From the NCBI GenBank assembly GCA_964371865.1, contig CAYJOR010000008.1, positions 1 to 64,000 on the forward strand: a stretch of DNA of 64,000 bases. The letters run 5' to 3'. A program made the position numbers and the translations under genes. Below, piece after piece: positions 7,524 through 16,505 of the stretch. The stretch comes from CAYJAZ01 sp964371865. GTDB lineage: Bacteria; Desulfobacterota; Desulfovibrionia; Desulfovibrionales; Desulfovibrionaceae. A model generated the notes under the pieces. The model worked only from the letters and a program-made list of their open reading frames with translations, was not told the origin of the DNA and searched no databases. Position 1 is the stretch's first letter. Each line of letters starts with the position of its first letter.

Positions 7524-7814
7524 ATGGATTACACACAAATATTAATCAAACCTTTAGTTTCGGAGAAAGCGACTTATGTTCGTGAAAATGCGAATCAAAT
7601 TGCGTTTTTAGTTCATCCGAAAGCAAATAAAATCGAAATCGCGAAAGCTGTTGAATCAGCATTCAAAGTTTCAGTGGAAAATGTAAATGTTATCACGGTT
7701 AAAAATCGTGATCGCGTTCGTCAAGGCCGCGTTCAAGGTAAAATTGCTGGCTACCGCAAGGCATATGTTACTTTGGCACAAGGCGATACAATTGAATTTT
7801 TCGAGGGAGTGTAG
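7524..7814 (+). CDS. rplW: 50S ribosomal protein L23
   Basis: L23 sits at the tunnel exit and is the docking point for trigger factor and SRP. The 96 residues follow the family closely: ILIKPLVSEKATYV near the start, FLVHPKANKIEIAKAVESAFKV in the middle and the basic loop RVRQGRVQGKIAGYRKAYVTLAQGD. The docking Glu region (VSEKA) is present. It is tightly packed between rplD (8 nt) and rplB (3 nt). Confidence 0.96.
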   Translation: MDYTQILIKPLVSEKATYVRENANQIAFLVHPKANKIEIAKAVESAFKVSVENVNVITVKNRDRVRQGRVQGKIAGYRKAYVTLAQGDTIEFFEGV

Positions 7815-7817
7815 GCA

Positions 7818-8645
7818 ATGGCTGTTCGTAAGCTAAAACCCACTTCTGCTGGTCGTCGTTTTCAGACAGTATCTGACTTTGCTGAAATTACACGCAGAGG
7901 TTCAGAACCAAGTTTGACAATCGGCTTAACTAAGAAAAGTGGACGTAACAATAATGGTCGTATCACCAGCCGTCGTCGCGGTGGTGGTCACAAACGCTTG
8001 TACCGTATTATCGACTTCAAACGCGATAAAAGAGGTATTCCGGCAACAGTAGCACATATTGAGTATGATCCTAACCGTACAGCACGTATCGCACTTTTGC
8101 ACTATGCAGACGGTGAAAAACGTTACATTTTGGCACCGGTAGGTATCAAACAAGGCGATAAAATTTTCGCTGGTGATGCTGCCGATATCAAACCAGGTAA
8201 TGCGTTGGTATTGAATAAAATACCAGTAGGTACAAACATTCACAATATTGAAATGTATCCTGGTAGAGGCGGTCAACTTTGCCGTTCAGCTGGTTCTTAT
8301 GCTCAATTAGTAGCAAAAGAAGAAAAATATGCTTTAGTACGTCTCCCTAGTGGTGAAGTACGTAAGATATTAGCAAGCTGTTGTGCAACAGTTGGTCAAG
8401 TAGGTAACGTTCATCACGAAAACGTGTCTCTCGGTAAAGCTGGTCGTAATCGCTGGCTTGGTCGTAGACCTAAAGTTCGTGGTGTGGCAATGAACCCAGT
8501 TGATCACCCATTGGGTGGTGGTGAAGGTAGATCCTCAGGTGGTCGCCATCCGGTTACCCCATGGGGTATCCCAACTAAGGGTTATAAAACAAGAGATAAG
8601 AAGAAAGCTTCTTCACGTCTTATTGTTAAACGTCGTCAAGCCTAG
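7818..8645 (+). CDS. rplB: 50S ribosomal protein L2
   Basis: L2 is a primary 23S-binding protein needed for subunit association and peptidyl transferase activity. The 275 residues contain [43 protein letters not shown] and the catalytic-region segment [35 protein letters not shown] with its conserved His residues. The length matches E. coli L2 within a few residues. ATG 7818 lies 3 nt after rplW, so translation is probably coupled. Confidence 0.97.
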   Translation: MAVRKLKPTSAGRRFQTVSDFAEITRRGSEPSLTIGLTKKSGRNNNGRITSRRRGGGHKRLYRIIDFKRDKRGIPATVAHIEYDPNRTARIALLHYADGEKRYILAPVGIKQGDKIFAGDAADIKPGNALVLNKIPVGTNIHNIEMYPGRGGQLCRSAGSYAQLVAKEEKYALVRLPSGEVRKILASCCATVGQVGNVHHENVSLGKAGRNRWLGRRPKVRGVAMNPVDHPLGGGEGRSSGGRHPVTPWGIPTKGYKTRDKKKASSRLIVKRRQA

Positions 8646-8665
8646 TTTAAGTAGAGGATATATAA

Positions 8666-8947
8666 ATGCCTAGATCACTTAAAAAAGGTCCTTTCGTAGA
8701 TGACCATTTGATGAAGAAAGTAGAAAACGCCATTTCGACTGGTGACCGTAAAGTTGTAAAAACTTGGTCACGTCGTTCAACCATTTTACCAGAAATGGTA
8801 GGATTGACATTTGCCGTTCATAACGGTAAAAAGTTCATTCCGGTGTTTGTGACTGAAACAATGGTAGGACACAAGCTTGGTGAATTCTCACCAACTCGTA
8901 CCTATTATGGTCATGCTGCGGATAAAAAGACCAAAGCTAAGAAGTAA
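8666..8947 (+). CDS. rpsS: 30S ribosomal protein S19
   Basis: S19 forms the S13-S19 pair in the 30S head that contacts the A-site finger and tRNA. The 93 residues start [19 protein letters not shown] and contain the invariant [47 protein letters not shown] block. The C-terminal [13 protein letters not shown] is a usual basic tail. It lies between rplB and rplV with short gaps. Confidence 0.97.
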   Translation: MPRSLKKGPFVDDHLMKKVENAISTGDRKVVKTWSRRSTILPEMVGLTFAVHNGKKFIPVFVTETMVGHKLGEFSPTRTYYGHAADKKTKAKK

Positions 8948-8960
8948 CGGGGTAGAGTTC

Positions 8961-9305
8961 ATGGAAGTAAAAGCAATAGCGAAATACCAAAGAGTATCCG
9001 CTCAAAAAGCACGCCTTATCGCTGCATTAGTTCGCGGTAAACATGTGGAAGATGCCTTGAACTTACTACGTTTCACACCTAAGAAGTCTGCTGGTATCAT
9101 GTATAAAGTTGTTCACTCAGCAATGAGTAACGCTGTAGCAAACTCCAATATGGATGTTGACTCACTTTTTGTAAAAGAAGTATTAGTAAACGAAGGTCCA
9201 ACATGGAAACGCTTTATGCCACGCAGCCAAGGTAGAGCAAATCACATTTTGAAACGTACAAGTCATATAACCGTAGTGCTCGCAGAAGCAGGCGGACAGG
9301 AGTAG
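8961..9305 (+). CDS. rplV: 50S ribosomal protein L22
   Basis: L22 has a long beta-hairpin that lines the nascent-peptide tunnel, a site of macrolide resistance changes. The 114-residue form begins MEVKAIAKYQRVSAQKARLIAALVRGK. It contains ALNLLRFTPKKSAGIMYKVVHSAMSNAVAN and the hairpin VNEGPTWKRFMPRSQGRANHILKRTSHITVVL. ATG at 8961 is chosen because it follows GGGGTAGAG and matches the family start; an open frame reaching back to 8877 only overlaps rpsS. Confidence 0.96.
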   Translation: MEVKAIAKYQRVSAQKARLIAALVRGKHVEDALNLLRFTPKKSAGIMYKVVHSAMSNAVANSNMDVDSLFVKEVLVNEGPTWKRFMPRSQGRANHILKRTSHITVVLAEAGGQE

Positions 9306-9307
9306 GG

Positions 9308-9949
<642 letters not shown>

Positions 9950-9950
<1 letters not shown>

Positions 9951-10369
9951 TGCTTGCTCCTAAAAGAACCAAATTCCGTAAATGGCAAAAAGGTAGACTT
10001 CGTGGACCAGCTACTCGCGGTGCCCAAGTATCTTTTGGTGACATCGGTCTAAAAGTAGTAGAACACGCAAAAATTACCAACCAACAAATTGAAGCAGCAC
10101 GTATCGCAATGATGCGTCACATCAAACGTGGTGGTAAAGTTTGGATCCGTATATTCCCAGATCATCCTATAACAGCGAAACCTTTAGAAGTACGTCAAGG
10201 TAAAGGTAAAGGTTCGCCGGTTGGTTGGGTTGCACCAGTAAAACCTGGTCGTGTATTATACGAAATCAAAGGTGTTAACAAGGAATTAGCTATTGAAGCT
10301 TTAACTCGTGCAAAACACAAGTTACCTTGTAAGACAGTAATCGTAGTGAGAGAGGGGGCATTTGAATAA
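9950..10369 (+). CDS. rplP: 50S ribosomal protein L16
   Basis: L16 binds near the A site and helps organise the 50S active region. The 139 residues read [24 protein letters not shown], then [60 protein letters not shown], a complete L16. The Arg within [14 protein letters not shown], a hydroxylation site in some bacteria, is not evident in this loop. The start overlaps the rpsC stop and its own stop overlaps the rpmC start, so the three are translationally coupled. Confidence 0.97.
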
Positions 10370-10566
10370 TGAAGAAGCCCGAATTTACAAATATGAGCGT
10401 TGAAGAATTGAAAGCTAAGCTTAAAGAATATCGTGAAGAATTGTTTAACCTTCGTTTTCAACATGCAACTAGTCAATTAGAAAAAACCTCTTCACTTGCG
10501 CTAACTAAGAAAAACATTGCACGTGTGCTTACATTATTGTCAGCGCAAGGTGTAAAAAAAGCCTAA
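10369..10566 (+). CDS. rpmC: 50S ribosomal protein L29
   Basis: L29 is a small helical protein next to L23 at the tunnel exit. The 65 residues follow the family pattern: MSVEELKAKLKEYREELFNLRFQHATSQLEKTSSLALTKKNIARVLTLLSAQ. It starts with a one-base overlap with rplP. The rpsQ gene follows after 21 nt. Confidence 0.95.
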   Translation: MKKPEFTNMSVEELKAKLKEYREELFNLRFQHATSQLEKTSSLALTKKNIARVLTLLSAQGVKKA

Positions 10567-10587
10567 GTGAAGGTTTAGGAGCGTTAC

Positions 10588-10854
10588 ATGAACACAGCGA
10601 TAAGCCATCGCAAGGGCAGAAAACTTGTTGGAACTGTCGTTTCGGATAAATCCGATAAAACAATAGTTGTTCGCGTAGAAACCTTAGTTAAACATCCGCT
10701 TTTGAAAAAATACATTCGCAGCCATAAGAAATTTACTGCGCATGATCCAGAAAACGAATGCGGCATTGGTGATAAGGTTGAAATAGTAGAATTTAGACCC
10801 CTTAGTCGTAACAAGCGTTGGCACTTAGTGTCGATACTTGAAAAAGCAGTATAA
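10588..10854 (+). CDS. rpsQ: 30S ribosomal protein S17
   Basis: S17 is an OB-fold protein that binds 16S rRNA early in assembly. The 88 residues have [78 protein letters not shown], matching S17 from end to end. TTAGGAG precedes the ATG at 10588. A 35-nt gap separates it from rplN. Confidence 0.96.
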   Translation: MNTAISHRKGRKLVGTVVSDKSDKTIVVRVETLVKHPLLKKYIRSHKKFTAHDPENECGIGDKVEIVEFRPLSRNKRWHLVSILEKAV

Positions 10855-10889
10855 TTTGCTTTGGCAAATATTGAGCAGAGGAAAATACT

Positions 10890-11258
10890 ATGATTCAAGT
10901 AGAATCAAGGCTTGAAGTAGCCGACAATTCCGGTGCAAAAGAAGTGCTTTGCATTAAGGTGCTTGGTGGTTCTAAGCGTCGTTACGCCACAGTGGGTGAT
11001 ATAATTGTAGTTACCGTTAAGGACGCAATTCCCCATTCTAAGGTGAAAAAAGGTGATGTAATGCAAGCAGTTATCGTGCGTACCGCGAAAGAAGTGCGTC
11101 GCGTTGATGGCTCTTACATCAAGTTTGATACAAATGCAGCAGTGCTTTTATCAAAACAAGGTGAACCAGTTGGTACACGTATCTTTGGACCAGTGGCTCG
11201 TGAACTTCGTGCGAAGAACTACATGAAGATCGTTTCACTTGCTCCTGAAGTATTGTAG
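10890..11258 (+). CDS. rplN: 50S ribosomal protein L14
   Basis: L14 lies at the 30S-50S interface and is the docking site of the silencing factor RsfS. The 122 residues begin [48 protein letters not shown] and include [24 protein letters not shown] and [13 protein letters not shown], all typical. It is the first gene of what would be the spc operon; no promoter or terminator separates it from the S10 genes. Confidence 0.97.
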   Translation: MIQVESRLEVADNSGAKEVLCIKVLGGSKRRYATVGDIIVVTVKDAIPHSKVKKGDVMQAVIVRTAKEVRRVDGSYIKFDTNAAVLLSKQGEPVGTRIFGPVARELRAKNYMKIVSLAPEVL

Positions 11259-11268
11259 GAGAGCGAAG

Positions 11269-11589
11269 ATGAAAATGTACCGTATTCGTAAAGATGATAA
11301 AGTAATGGTAGTCACCGGCAAAGATATGGGCAAAATCGGAAAAGTAATTAAGGTTTTGCGCAAAAGCGACAGAGTTTTGGTAGAAAAAGTGAACGTTTCT
11401 AAACGTCACGTTCGCCCTAACCCTTACCGTCGTGAGCCAGGTGGCATTGTAGAAAAAGAAATGCCAATCCATGTATCCAACCTCATGGTAGTTTGTGCAG
11501 CTTGCGCAAAACCTACACGTGTGGGATACCGTTACACGGAAGAAGGCAAGAAGCAACGCTTCTGCAAAAAATGTAACGAAACCCTGTAG
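11269..11589 (+). CDS. rplX: 50S ribosomal protein L24
   Basis: L24 is one of the two 50S assembly initiators. The 106-residue protein starts [30 protein letters not shown] (KOW motif). It ends with a four-Cys zinc ribbon, [35 protein letters not shown] at 11269 is chosen since AGGAGAGCG precedes it; an open frame from 11239 adds only overlap with rplN. It lies 10 nt after rplN and 10 nt before rplE. Confidence 0.95.
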   Translation: MKMYRIRKDDKVMVVTGKDMGKIGKVIKVLRKSDRVLVEKVNVSKRHVRPNPYRREPGGIVEKEMPIHVSNLMVVCAACAKPTRVGYRYTEEGKKQRFCKKCNETL

Positions 11590-11599
11590 AGGTACGGCA

Positions 11600-12139
11600 A
11601 TGACACGTTTGGAAGCCATCTATCGCGAAAAAATCGTTTCTGAATTGCATAAAGAATTTGGTTACAAATCCGTAATGCAAATCCCTAGAATCGAAAAAGT
11701 TTCGCTTAATATCGGTCTTGGATCAGCGAGCCAAAACAACAAAATTATGGAAGAAGCAAGAGTTGAATTATCAACAATTGCTGGCCAAAAAGCTGTTGTA
11801 ACTCGCGCAAAGAAGTCAATTGCAGCCTTCAAATTACGTGAAGGCATGCCTATTGGTACCCGTGTTACCCTTCGTGGTGACAGAATGTGGGACTTCTTAG
11901 ATAAACTTATGAATTTTGCTCTCCCTCGCGTACGCGACTTCCGTGGTATCGCGGATAAAGGATTCGATGGAAGAGGAAACTTCACATTGGGTATCAAAGA
12001 ACATACCATATTCCCTGAACTCGAAGTCGATAGGGTTGAGAATCCAAAAGGTATGAATATAACTATAGTTACAACTGCTACCACGGACAAGGAAGGCAAA
12101 TTCTTGCTTGATAAGCTTGGTATGCCTTTCAGGAAGTAA
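11600..12139 (+). CDS. rplE: 50S ribosomal protein L5
   Basis: L5 binds 5S rRNA and touches the P-site tRNA and S13. The 179 residues, the normal length, include [93 protein letters not shown] and [13 protein letters not shown] 11600 matches the family start; the longer frame from 11495 overlaps rplX and is discarded. Confidence 0.96.
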   Translation: MTRLEAIYREKIVSELHKEFGYKSVMQIPRIEKVSLNIGLGSASQNNKIMEEARVELSTIAGQKAVVTRAKKSIAAFKLREGMPIGTRVTLRGDRMWDFLDKLMNFALPRVRDFRGIADKGFDGRGNFTLGIKEHTIFPELEVDRVENPKGMNITIVTTATTDKEGKFLLDKLGMPFRK

Positions 12140-12149
12140 GGAGTAAAAT

Positions 12150-12335
12150 ATGTCACGTACTTCATTAGCAGTAAAAGCAAAAAGAACCCCTAAGTTTTCT
12201 ACACAAGGCTATAATCGTTGCCCATTGTGTGGACGTCCTAAAGCATTTATCCGTAAATTCGGTCTTTGCCGTATTTGCTTCAGACAAATGGCTCTTAGAG
12301 GCGAATTACCTGGTGTTCGTAAGTCCTCTTGGTAA
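12150..12335 (+). CDS. rpsN: 30S ribosomal protein S14, zinc-binding type Z
   Basis: S14 is a late-binding protein of the 30S head. This is the short 61-residue zinc form, with C24-x2-C27 and C40-x2-C43 in [21 protein letters not shown], followed by [18 protein letters not shown]. The zinc form is usual in several phyla, while enterobacteria have a longer Cys-free version. It is followed by an unusually long 110-nt gap containing a strong hairpin before rpsH. Confidence 0.96.
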   Translation: MSRTSLAVKAKRTPKFSTQGYNRCPLCGRPKAFIRKFGLCRICFRQMALRGELPGVRKSSW

Positions 12336-12342
12336 AATGTAG

Positions 12343-12375
12343 GTTATGGCGTCTAACGCCATAACTTGCTTTTTT
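12343..12375 (+). terminator. Terminator-like hairpin inside the spc operon
   Basis: GTTATGGCGT (12343-12352) and ACGCCATAAC (12356-12365) form a perfect 10-bp stem with a 3-nt loop, followed by TTGCTTTTTT. It meets the description of an intrinsic terminator yet sits between rpsN and rpsH. Readthrough, an attenuation role, or reinitiation downstream (a weak TAAGAT at 12407-12412) would be needed for the distal genes. Confidence 0.6.
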
Positions 12376-12445
12376 GTATAAGGTTTCTTTCTAACAACTA
12401 AGTTAGTAAGATAATAATGAAAATTCTAAAATTTCGGAGTACAGT

Positions 12446-12832
12446 ATGTTAACCGACCCAATTGCAGATATGTTAACACGTATCCGCAACGCACACTTGG
12501 CCCTGCATAAGGAAGTGAGTGTTCCGCGCTCCAAAATGAAGGAAGCTATTGCTTCAATTTTGAAGCAGGAAGGTTATGTAGAGGATTTTGCTCTTGATAA
12601 TAACGATCGTGATATCAAGATTCAACTTAAATACTACAAAAATCGCCCTGCCATCAGCGGATTAAAACGTATCTCTAAACCTGGCCGTCGTATGTATGTT
12701 CCAAGCGACGCAATTCCTAGAGTACAAAATGGCTTGGGAATTTGTATCTTATCAACATCTAAAGGTGTTTTAGCTGGTGATAGTGCAAAGAACGCAAAAA
12801 CAGGCGGCGAACTTCTCTGTGAAGTTTGGTAG
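12446..12832 (+). CDS. rpsH: 30S ribosomal protein S8
   Basis: S8 organises the central domain of 16S rRNA and in E. coli represses the spc operon by binding its mRNA. The 128 residues show TDPIADMLTRIRNAHLALHKEVSVPRSKMKEAIASILKQEGYV and the C-terminal ISKPGRRMYVPSDAIPRVQNGLGICILSTSKGVLAGDSAKNAKTGGELLCEVW. GGAG lies 9 nt before the ATG. The terminator-like hairpin in the gap upstream could be relevant to S8 feedback, but no S8-site mimic was identified. Confidence 0.97.
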   Translation: MLTDPIADMLTRIRNAHLALHKEVSVPRSKMKEAIASILKQEGYVEDFALDNNDRDIKIQLKYYKNRPAISGLKRISKPGRRMYVPSDAIPRVQNGLGICILSTSKGVLAGDSAKNAKTGGELLCEVW

Positions 12833-12848
12833 TAAATAGGGGAAAATC

Positions 12849-13388
12849 ATGTCACGTATAGGTAAACAACCCATTTCTATTCCTAGCGGAGTAGAAGTTA
12901 AAGTGGGAGCTGAAGCCGTTGAAATTAAAGGACCTAAAGGAACTTTAACAACTCCGGTTTGCCCATTGTTAGACTATAAATTAGAAAATAACAGCCTCGT
13001 AATTACACGTAAAGAAGAAAGCCGTCAGGCATCAGCACAACATGGTCTTCGCCGTACATTGGTAGCAAACTGTGTTGAAGGTGTAACCAAAGGATTTTCT
13101 AAAACTTTAGAAGTCAACGGTATCGGTTATAAAGTTGCGGTGAAAGGCAATTTGCTTGAGATGGCACTTGGGTTTTCACATCCAGTAATCATCGAACTTC
13201 CTAAAGGTATTGATGCAAAAGTTGAAGGTATTAAACTAACACTTTCTGGTATTGATAAAGCTTTAGTTGGTGAAACAGCAGCAAATATTCGTAAACTTCG
13301 TAAGCCTGAACCTTATAAAGGTAAAGGTATCAAATACGAAAACGAAGTTATTCGCAGAAAAGCCGGTAAATCTGGCGGTAAGAAATAG
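12849..13388 (+). CDS. rplF: 50S ribosomal protein L6
   Basis: L6 lies near the factor-binding site beneath the stalk. The 179 residues start MSRIGKQPISIPSGVEV, contain two similar half-domains and end with the signature KPEPYKGKGIKYENEVIRRKAGKSGGKK. The length is normal. It is 16 nt after rpsH with GGGGAAAA as ribosome site. Confidence 0.97.
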   Translation: MSRIGKQPISIPSGVEVKVGAEAVEIKGPKGTLTTPVCPLLDYKLENNSLVITRKEESRQASAQHGLRRTLVANCVEGVTKGFSKTLEVNGIGYKVAVKGNLLEMALGFSHPVIIELPKGIDAKVEGIKLTLSGIDKALVGETAANIRKLRKPEPYKGKGIKYENEVIRRKAGKSGGKK

Positions 13389-13400
13389 CGAGGACAAGTT

Positions 13401-13754
13401 ATGCAAATTTCTAAAAATGATGCGCGTAAACATCGTAAGATTCGTATACGCAAGAAGATTACAGGTACAACCGAACGTCCTCGTCTTGTAGTATTTCGCT
13501 CAAACACAAACGTGTACGCACAGATTGTTGACGATTCAACCGGTTCTACCTTGGTAGCTGCAAGCACCTTGTCTTTAGAAAAAGGTAAAAACCTTTGTAA
13601 TAAAGCTGGCGCAGCAGCAGTAGGCAAGGAAATTGCCCGCTTGGCTCTTGAAAAGAACATTAAAAACGTAGTGTTCGATAGAAACGGGTACTTATACCAC
13701 GGCCGCGTTCAGTCATTGGCTGACAGTGCACGTGAAAACGGCTTAGAATTCTAG
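13401..13754 (+). CDS. rplR: 50S ribosomal protein L18
   Basis: L18 binds 5S rRNA together with L5 and L25. The 117 residues contain the basic N-terminus [40 protein letters not shown] and the C-terminal [29 protein letters not shown], a complete L18. AGCGAGGACAAG precedes the ATG; rpsE follows after 8 nt. Confidence 0.96.
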   Translation: MQISKNDARKHRKIRIRKKITGTTERPRLVVFRSNTNVYAQIVDDSTGSTLVAASTLSLEKGKNLCNKAGAAAVGKEIARLALEKNIKNVVFDRNGYLYHGRVQSLADSARENGLEF

Positions 13755-13762
13755 GAGCAAGC

Positions 13763-14290
13763 ATGAGCGATCGTAAAGAAAAACAAGAAGTTCAAGGTAA
13801 CCAACAACAAGATTCAGGCTTTATCGAAAAAATCGTTAGTCTTAATCGTGTTGCAAAGGTTGTAAAAGGTGGACGTCGTTTTAGTTTTAGCGCACTTGTA
13901 GTTGTTGGCGACGGCAACGGCAGTGTTGGCTATGGTCTTGGTAAAGCGCAAGAAGTACCTGAAGCTCTACGTAAAGCATCTGAAAGTGCTAGAAAATCTA
14001 TGGTAAAAGTAAATCTTATTGATGGTACACTACCTTACGAAGTTCTTGGCCGTTTCGGTGCTGGACGTGTTATGTTGAAACCTGCATCTCGTGGTACAGG
14101 TATCATCGCTGGTGGTGCTGTTCGTGCGGTTATGGAAGTAGTTGGTGTTCAAGACGTGCTTGCAAAAGCTATCGGAACTAACAACCCACATAACGTACTT
14201 CGTGCAGCTGTTGAAGGCTTAAAAAGCTTACGTAGTGCTGAAGAAGTTTCAGCAATTCGTGGTAAAAAACTAGAAGCCCCACGCAAATAG
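13763..14290 (+). CDS. rpsE: 30S ribosomal protein S5
   Basis: S5 helps maintain translational fidelity and mRNA helicase activity. The 175 residues have [102 protein letters not shown], the usual S5 core. The N-terminus ([20 protein letters not shown]) is Gln-rich and variable in the family. The next gene, rpmD, is 125 nt away, an atypically large gap with a strong hairpin. Confidence 0.97.
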   Translation: MSDRKEKQEVQGNQQQDSGFIEKIVSLNRVAKVVKGGRRFSFSALVVVGDGNGSVGYGLGKAQEVPEALRKASESARKSMVKVNLIDGTLPYEVLGRFGAGRVMLKPASRGTGIIAGGAVRAVMEVVGVQDVLAKAIGTNNPHNVLRAAVEGLKSLRSAEEVSAIRGKKLEAPRK

Positions 14291-14296
14291 TTTTCT

Positions 14297-14314
14297 GGGG
14301 TGAGTAATCACCCC
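14297..14314 (+). promoter_or_regulatory. GUAA-capped hairpin between rpsE and rpmD
   Basis: GGGGTGA (14297-14303), loop GTAA and TCACCCC (14308-14314) make a perfect 7-bp hairpin with a GNRA tetraloop directly after the rpsE stop. A second hairpin TTCATC/GATGAA follows at 14330-14345. No T-run follows the first, so it suggests an mRNA stability, processing or protein-binding element rather than a terminator. Confidence 0.5.
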
Positions 14315-14415
14315 GCCATGAATTTAGTTTTCATCTTTTGATGAACGAGGCTCTCGTGACTACGTCAGACTAAATTAAAACTTTATACTTTTCTAACCGT
14401 ATAGAGGTTATTCAG

Positions 14416-14589
14416 ATGAATGAATTGAAAATTAAACTTGTACGTTCACGTATCGGTTGTAATCCTAAGCAAAAAGCAGTGCTTGATGCTTTAGGACTCA
14501 GAAAACGTGAATCAGTGCGTGTACATAAAGATAATCCAGCGATCCGTGGCATGATTGCCAAGGTAGTGCACTTGGTAGAGGTAAACTAA
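14416..14589 (+). CDS. rpmD: 50S ribosomal protein L30
   Basis: This 57-residue protein reads NELKIKLVRSRIGCNPKQKAVLDALGLRKRESVRVHKDNPAIRGMIAKVVHLVEVN. This is the L30 fold with its SxIGxxxKQxxxLxxLGL motif. L30 sits on the 50S surface near 5S rRNA. It is one base before rplO (TAAT ATG), so translation is coupled. AGAGG lies about 10 nt upstream of the ATG. Confidence 0.96.
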   Translation: MNELKIKLVRSRIGCNPKQKAVLDALGLRKRESVRVHKDNPAIRGMIAKVVHLVEVN

Positions 14590-14590
14590 T

Positions 14591-15052
14591 ATGAGACTCG
14601 ATACATTGTATCCATTCCAGGAAGAACGCAAAAACCGTAAACGTATCGGTCGCGGTTCTGCTACTGGACAAGGTTGTACAGCAGGTAAGGGTAACAAAGG
14701 TCAAAACGCACGCGCAGGCGGTGGCGTACGTCCTGGTTTTGAAGGTGGTCAAATGCCTTTACAACGTCGTTTACCAAAACACGGATTCAAAAACTATCTC
14801 TTCAAAGTAACTTACGAAGTAATTAGCGTAGGTCGCCTTGCAGAAGTTTTTGCTGAAAAAAGCGAAATTAAACTAGAAGATATCTACGGACGTGGCCTTT
14901 GTAAAAATGGCGCTCCTGTTAAAGTATTATCAGATGGCGAAATTTCAAAAGCAATTACTGTTGAAGCACATAAATTCAGCCGTACTGCTGTTGAAAAGAT
15001 TGAAAAAGCCGGTGGTAAAGTAATCGAATTATCTGCTGCAACAGCTGAATAA
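14591..15052 (+). CDS. rplO: 50S ribosomal protein L15
   Basis: L15 stabilises 23S rRNA folding. The 153 residues begin MRLDTLYPFQEERKNRKRIGRGSATGQGCTAGKGNKGQNARAGGGVRPGFEGGQMPLQRRLPKHGF, the long basic glycine-rich extension typical of L15. The globular part ends GKVIELSAATAE. It lies between rpmD and secY. Confidence 0.96.
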   Translation: MRLDTLYPFQEERKNRKRIGRGSATGQGCTAGKGNKGQNARAGGGVRPGFEGGQMPLQRRLPKHGFKNYLFKVTYEVISVGRLAEVFAEKSEIKLEDIYGRGLCKNGAPVKVLSDGEISKAITVEAHKFSRTAVEKIEKAGGKVIELSAATAE

Positions 15053-15071
15053 TTAAGGAAAGGGTAGTACT

Positions 15072-16385
15072 GTGGCAAGTGGTGTAGATAAAATGGCACT
15101 CGTTCCTGAATTGCGTAGTAAAATATTCTGGACTTTTCTTTTACTTTGTTGCTATAGACTAGGTGTTCACGTTCCGGTTCCCGGAATTGATGTAGCAGCT
15201 TTATCACACTTCTTTGAAAGTATCGAAGGATCGATGTTTGCACTTTTAGATATGTTCTCAGGCGGTGGTCTCAGCAACGTATCAGTCTTTGCATTAGGTA
15301 TCATGCCTTACATCTCTGCTTCCATTATCTTTCAACTTTTGCAAGTAGTTTCACCTGATGTGAAACGTATGGCAAAAGAAGAAGGTCAAGCAGGTAAAAG
15401 AAAAATCACACAGTATACACGCTACCTCACAGTGTTAATTACCATAATTCAAGGATTTGGTATTGCAACACTTCTTGAAGGAATGCGTAGTCCAGAAGGA
15501 GCGTTAATTGTAGCGGATCCAGGCTGGACTTTTAGAATTGTGACAATTCTAACCTTGGTTACAGGTACAACATTACTTATGTGGCTTGGTGAGCAAATCA
15601 CTTCACGCGGTATAGGTAATGGCATTTCACTAATTATCTTTTCCGGTATTGTAGTTGGAATTCCAAGCGCTTTATTCCGTTCAGCTGAATTAATTGCAGC
15701 AGGCGAAATAAATATTATCTTGGCAATTGTAATTGTGCTTATGATGATAGCTACATTAGTTGGCATCGTATTCATGGAACGCTCTCAACGTAGAGTTCCA
15801 ATCCATTATGCAAAACGTCAAGTCGGGCGTAAGGTATATGGCGGTCAAACCACTCACTTACCATTGCGCATTAACACCGCTGGTGTTATTCCTCCGATTT
15901 TTGCTCAATCACTTCTCTTGTTTCCTGCTACTTTAGCTGGATTTTCACAAGCTGCATGGTTGCAGACTGCTGTATCATGGTTTCAACCAACATCAATAGT
16001 CTATAACATTGTGTTTATCGGATTAATCTTCTTCTTCTGTTATTTTTATACAGCAATAATCTTTGATCCTAAAGACATTGCAGAAAATCTCAAAAAAGCT
16101 GGTGGATTCGTACCAGGTATTCGTCCTGGTGAAAAAACACAAGAGTACTTAGATACTGTTCTTTCAAGATTAACTCTTTGGGGCGGTGTTTATATCTCTC
16201 TAATTTCAGTTTTACCAATGCTTCTTATAGCACAATTCAATGTACCGTTCTACTTTGGTGGTACAAGCCTTCTTATCTTAGTTGGTGTAGCCATCGACTT
16301 TATGGGCCAAGTTGAAAGTGCAATGATTTCTCGTCAATACGAAGGACTCATGGACAAAGGTAAATCTAAGGGAAGAACTCACTAA
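15072..16385 (+). CDS. secY: Preprotein translocase subunit SecY
   Basis: SecY is the channel of the Sec translocon in the inner membrane. The 437 residues give ten hydrophobic segments with the family landmarks LGVHVPVPGIDVAALSHFF, the plug region FSGGGLSNVSVFALGIMPYISASIIFQLL, the cytoplasmic loop RRVPIHYAKRQVGRKVYGGQTTHLPLRINTAGVIPPIFAQSLL and PGEKTQEYLDTVLSRLTLWG. Translation starts at GTG 15072, 19 nt after rplO, with AAGGAAAGGG upstream. A 16-bp hairpin follows the stop; adk and infA, common neighbours after secY, are missing. Confidence 0.97.
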   Translation: MASGVDKMALVPELRSKIFWTFLLLCCYRLGVHVPVPGIDVAALSHFFESIEGSMFALLDMFSGGGLSNVSVFALGIMPYISASIIFQLLQVVSPDVKRMAKEEGQAGKRKITQYTRYLTVLITIIQGFGIATLLEGMRSPEGALIVADPGWTFRIVTILTLVTGTTLLMWLGEQITSRGIGNGISLIIFSGIVVGIPSALFRSAELIAAGEINIILAIVIVLMMIATLVGIVFMERSQRRVPIHYAKRQVGRKVYGGQTTHLPLRINTAGVIPPIFAQSLLLFPATLAGFSQAAWLQTAVSWFQPTSIVYNIVFIGLIFFFCYFYTAIIFDPKDIAENLKKAGGFVPGIRPGEKTQEYLDTVLSRLTLWGGVYISLISVLPMLLIAQFNVPFYFGGTSLLILVGVAIDFMGQVESAMISRQYEGLMDKGKSKGRTH

Positions 16386-16391
16386 AAAATA

Positions 16392-16426
16392 AAAGGAAAA
16401 GGAAAGGGCTCCTTTCTTTTTCCTTT
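16392..16426 (+). terminator. Hairpin after secY
   Basis: Arms 16392-16407 and 16411-16426 form a 16-bp A/G versus T/C stem with one G-U pair and loop GCT. The 3' arm itself is U-rich, but what follows is ACAACAAATT rather than T, so it may be a processing or partial termination point before map. Confidence 0.5.
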
Positions 16427-16505
16427 ACAACAAATTTACATAATATTTAGTTTTCAGTTATTTATCTGGAAATATTTGTAGACTCAGTCTATAAAGGAAA
16501 ATGTT

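Noticed and set aside
7926..8276. 116-codon frame antisense to rplB
   Set aside because: Shadow of a strongly conserved ribosomal gene; Cys/Tyr-rich composition.
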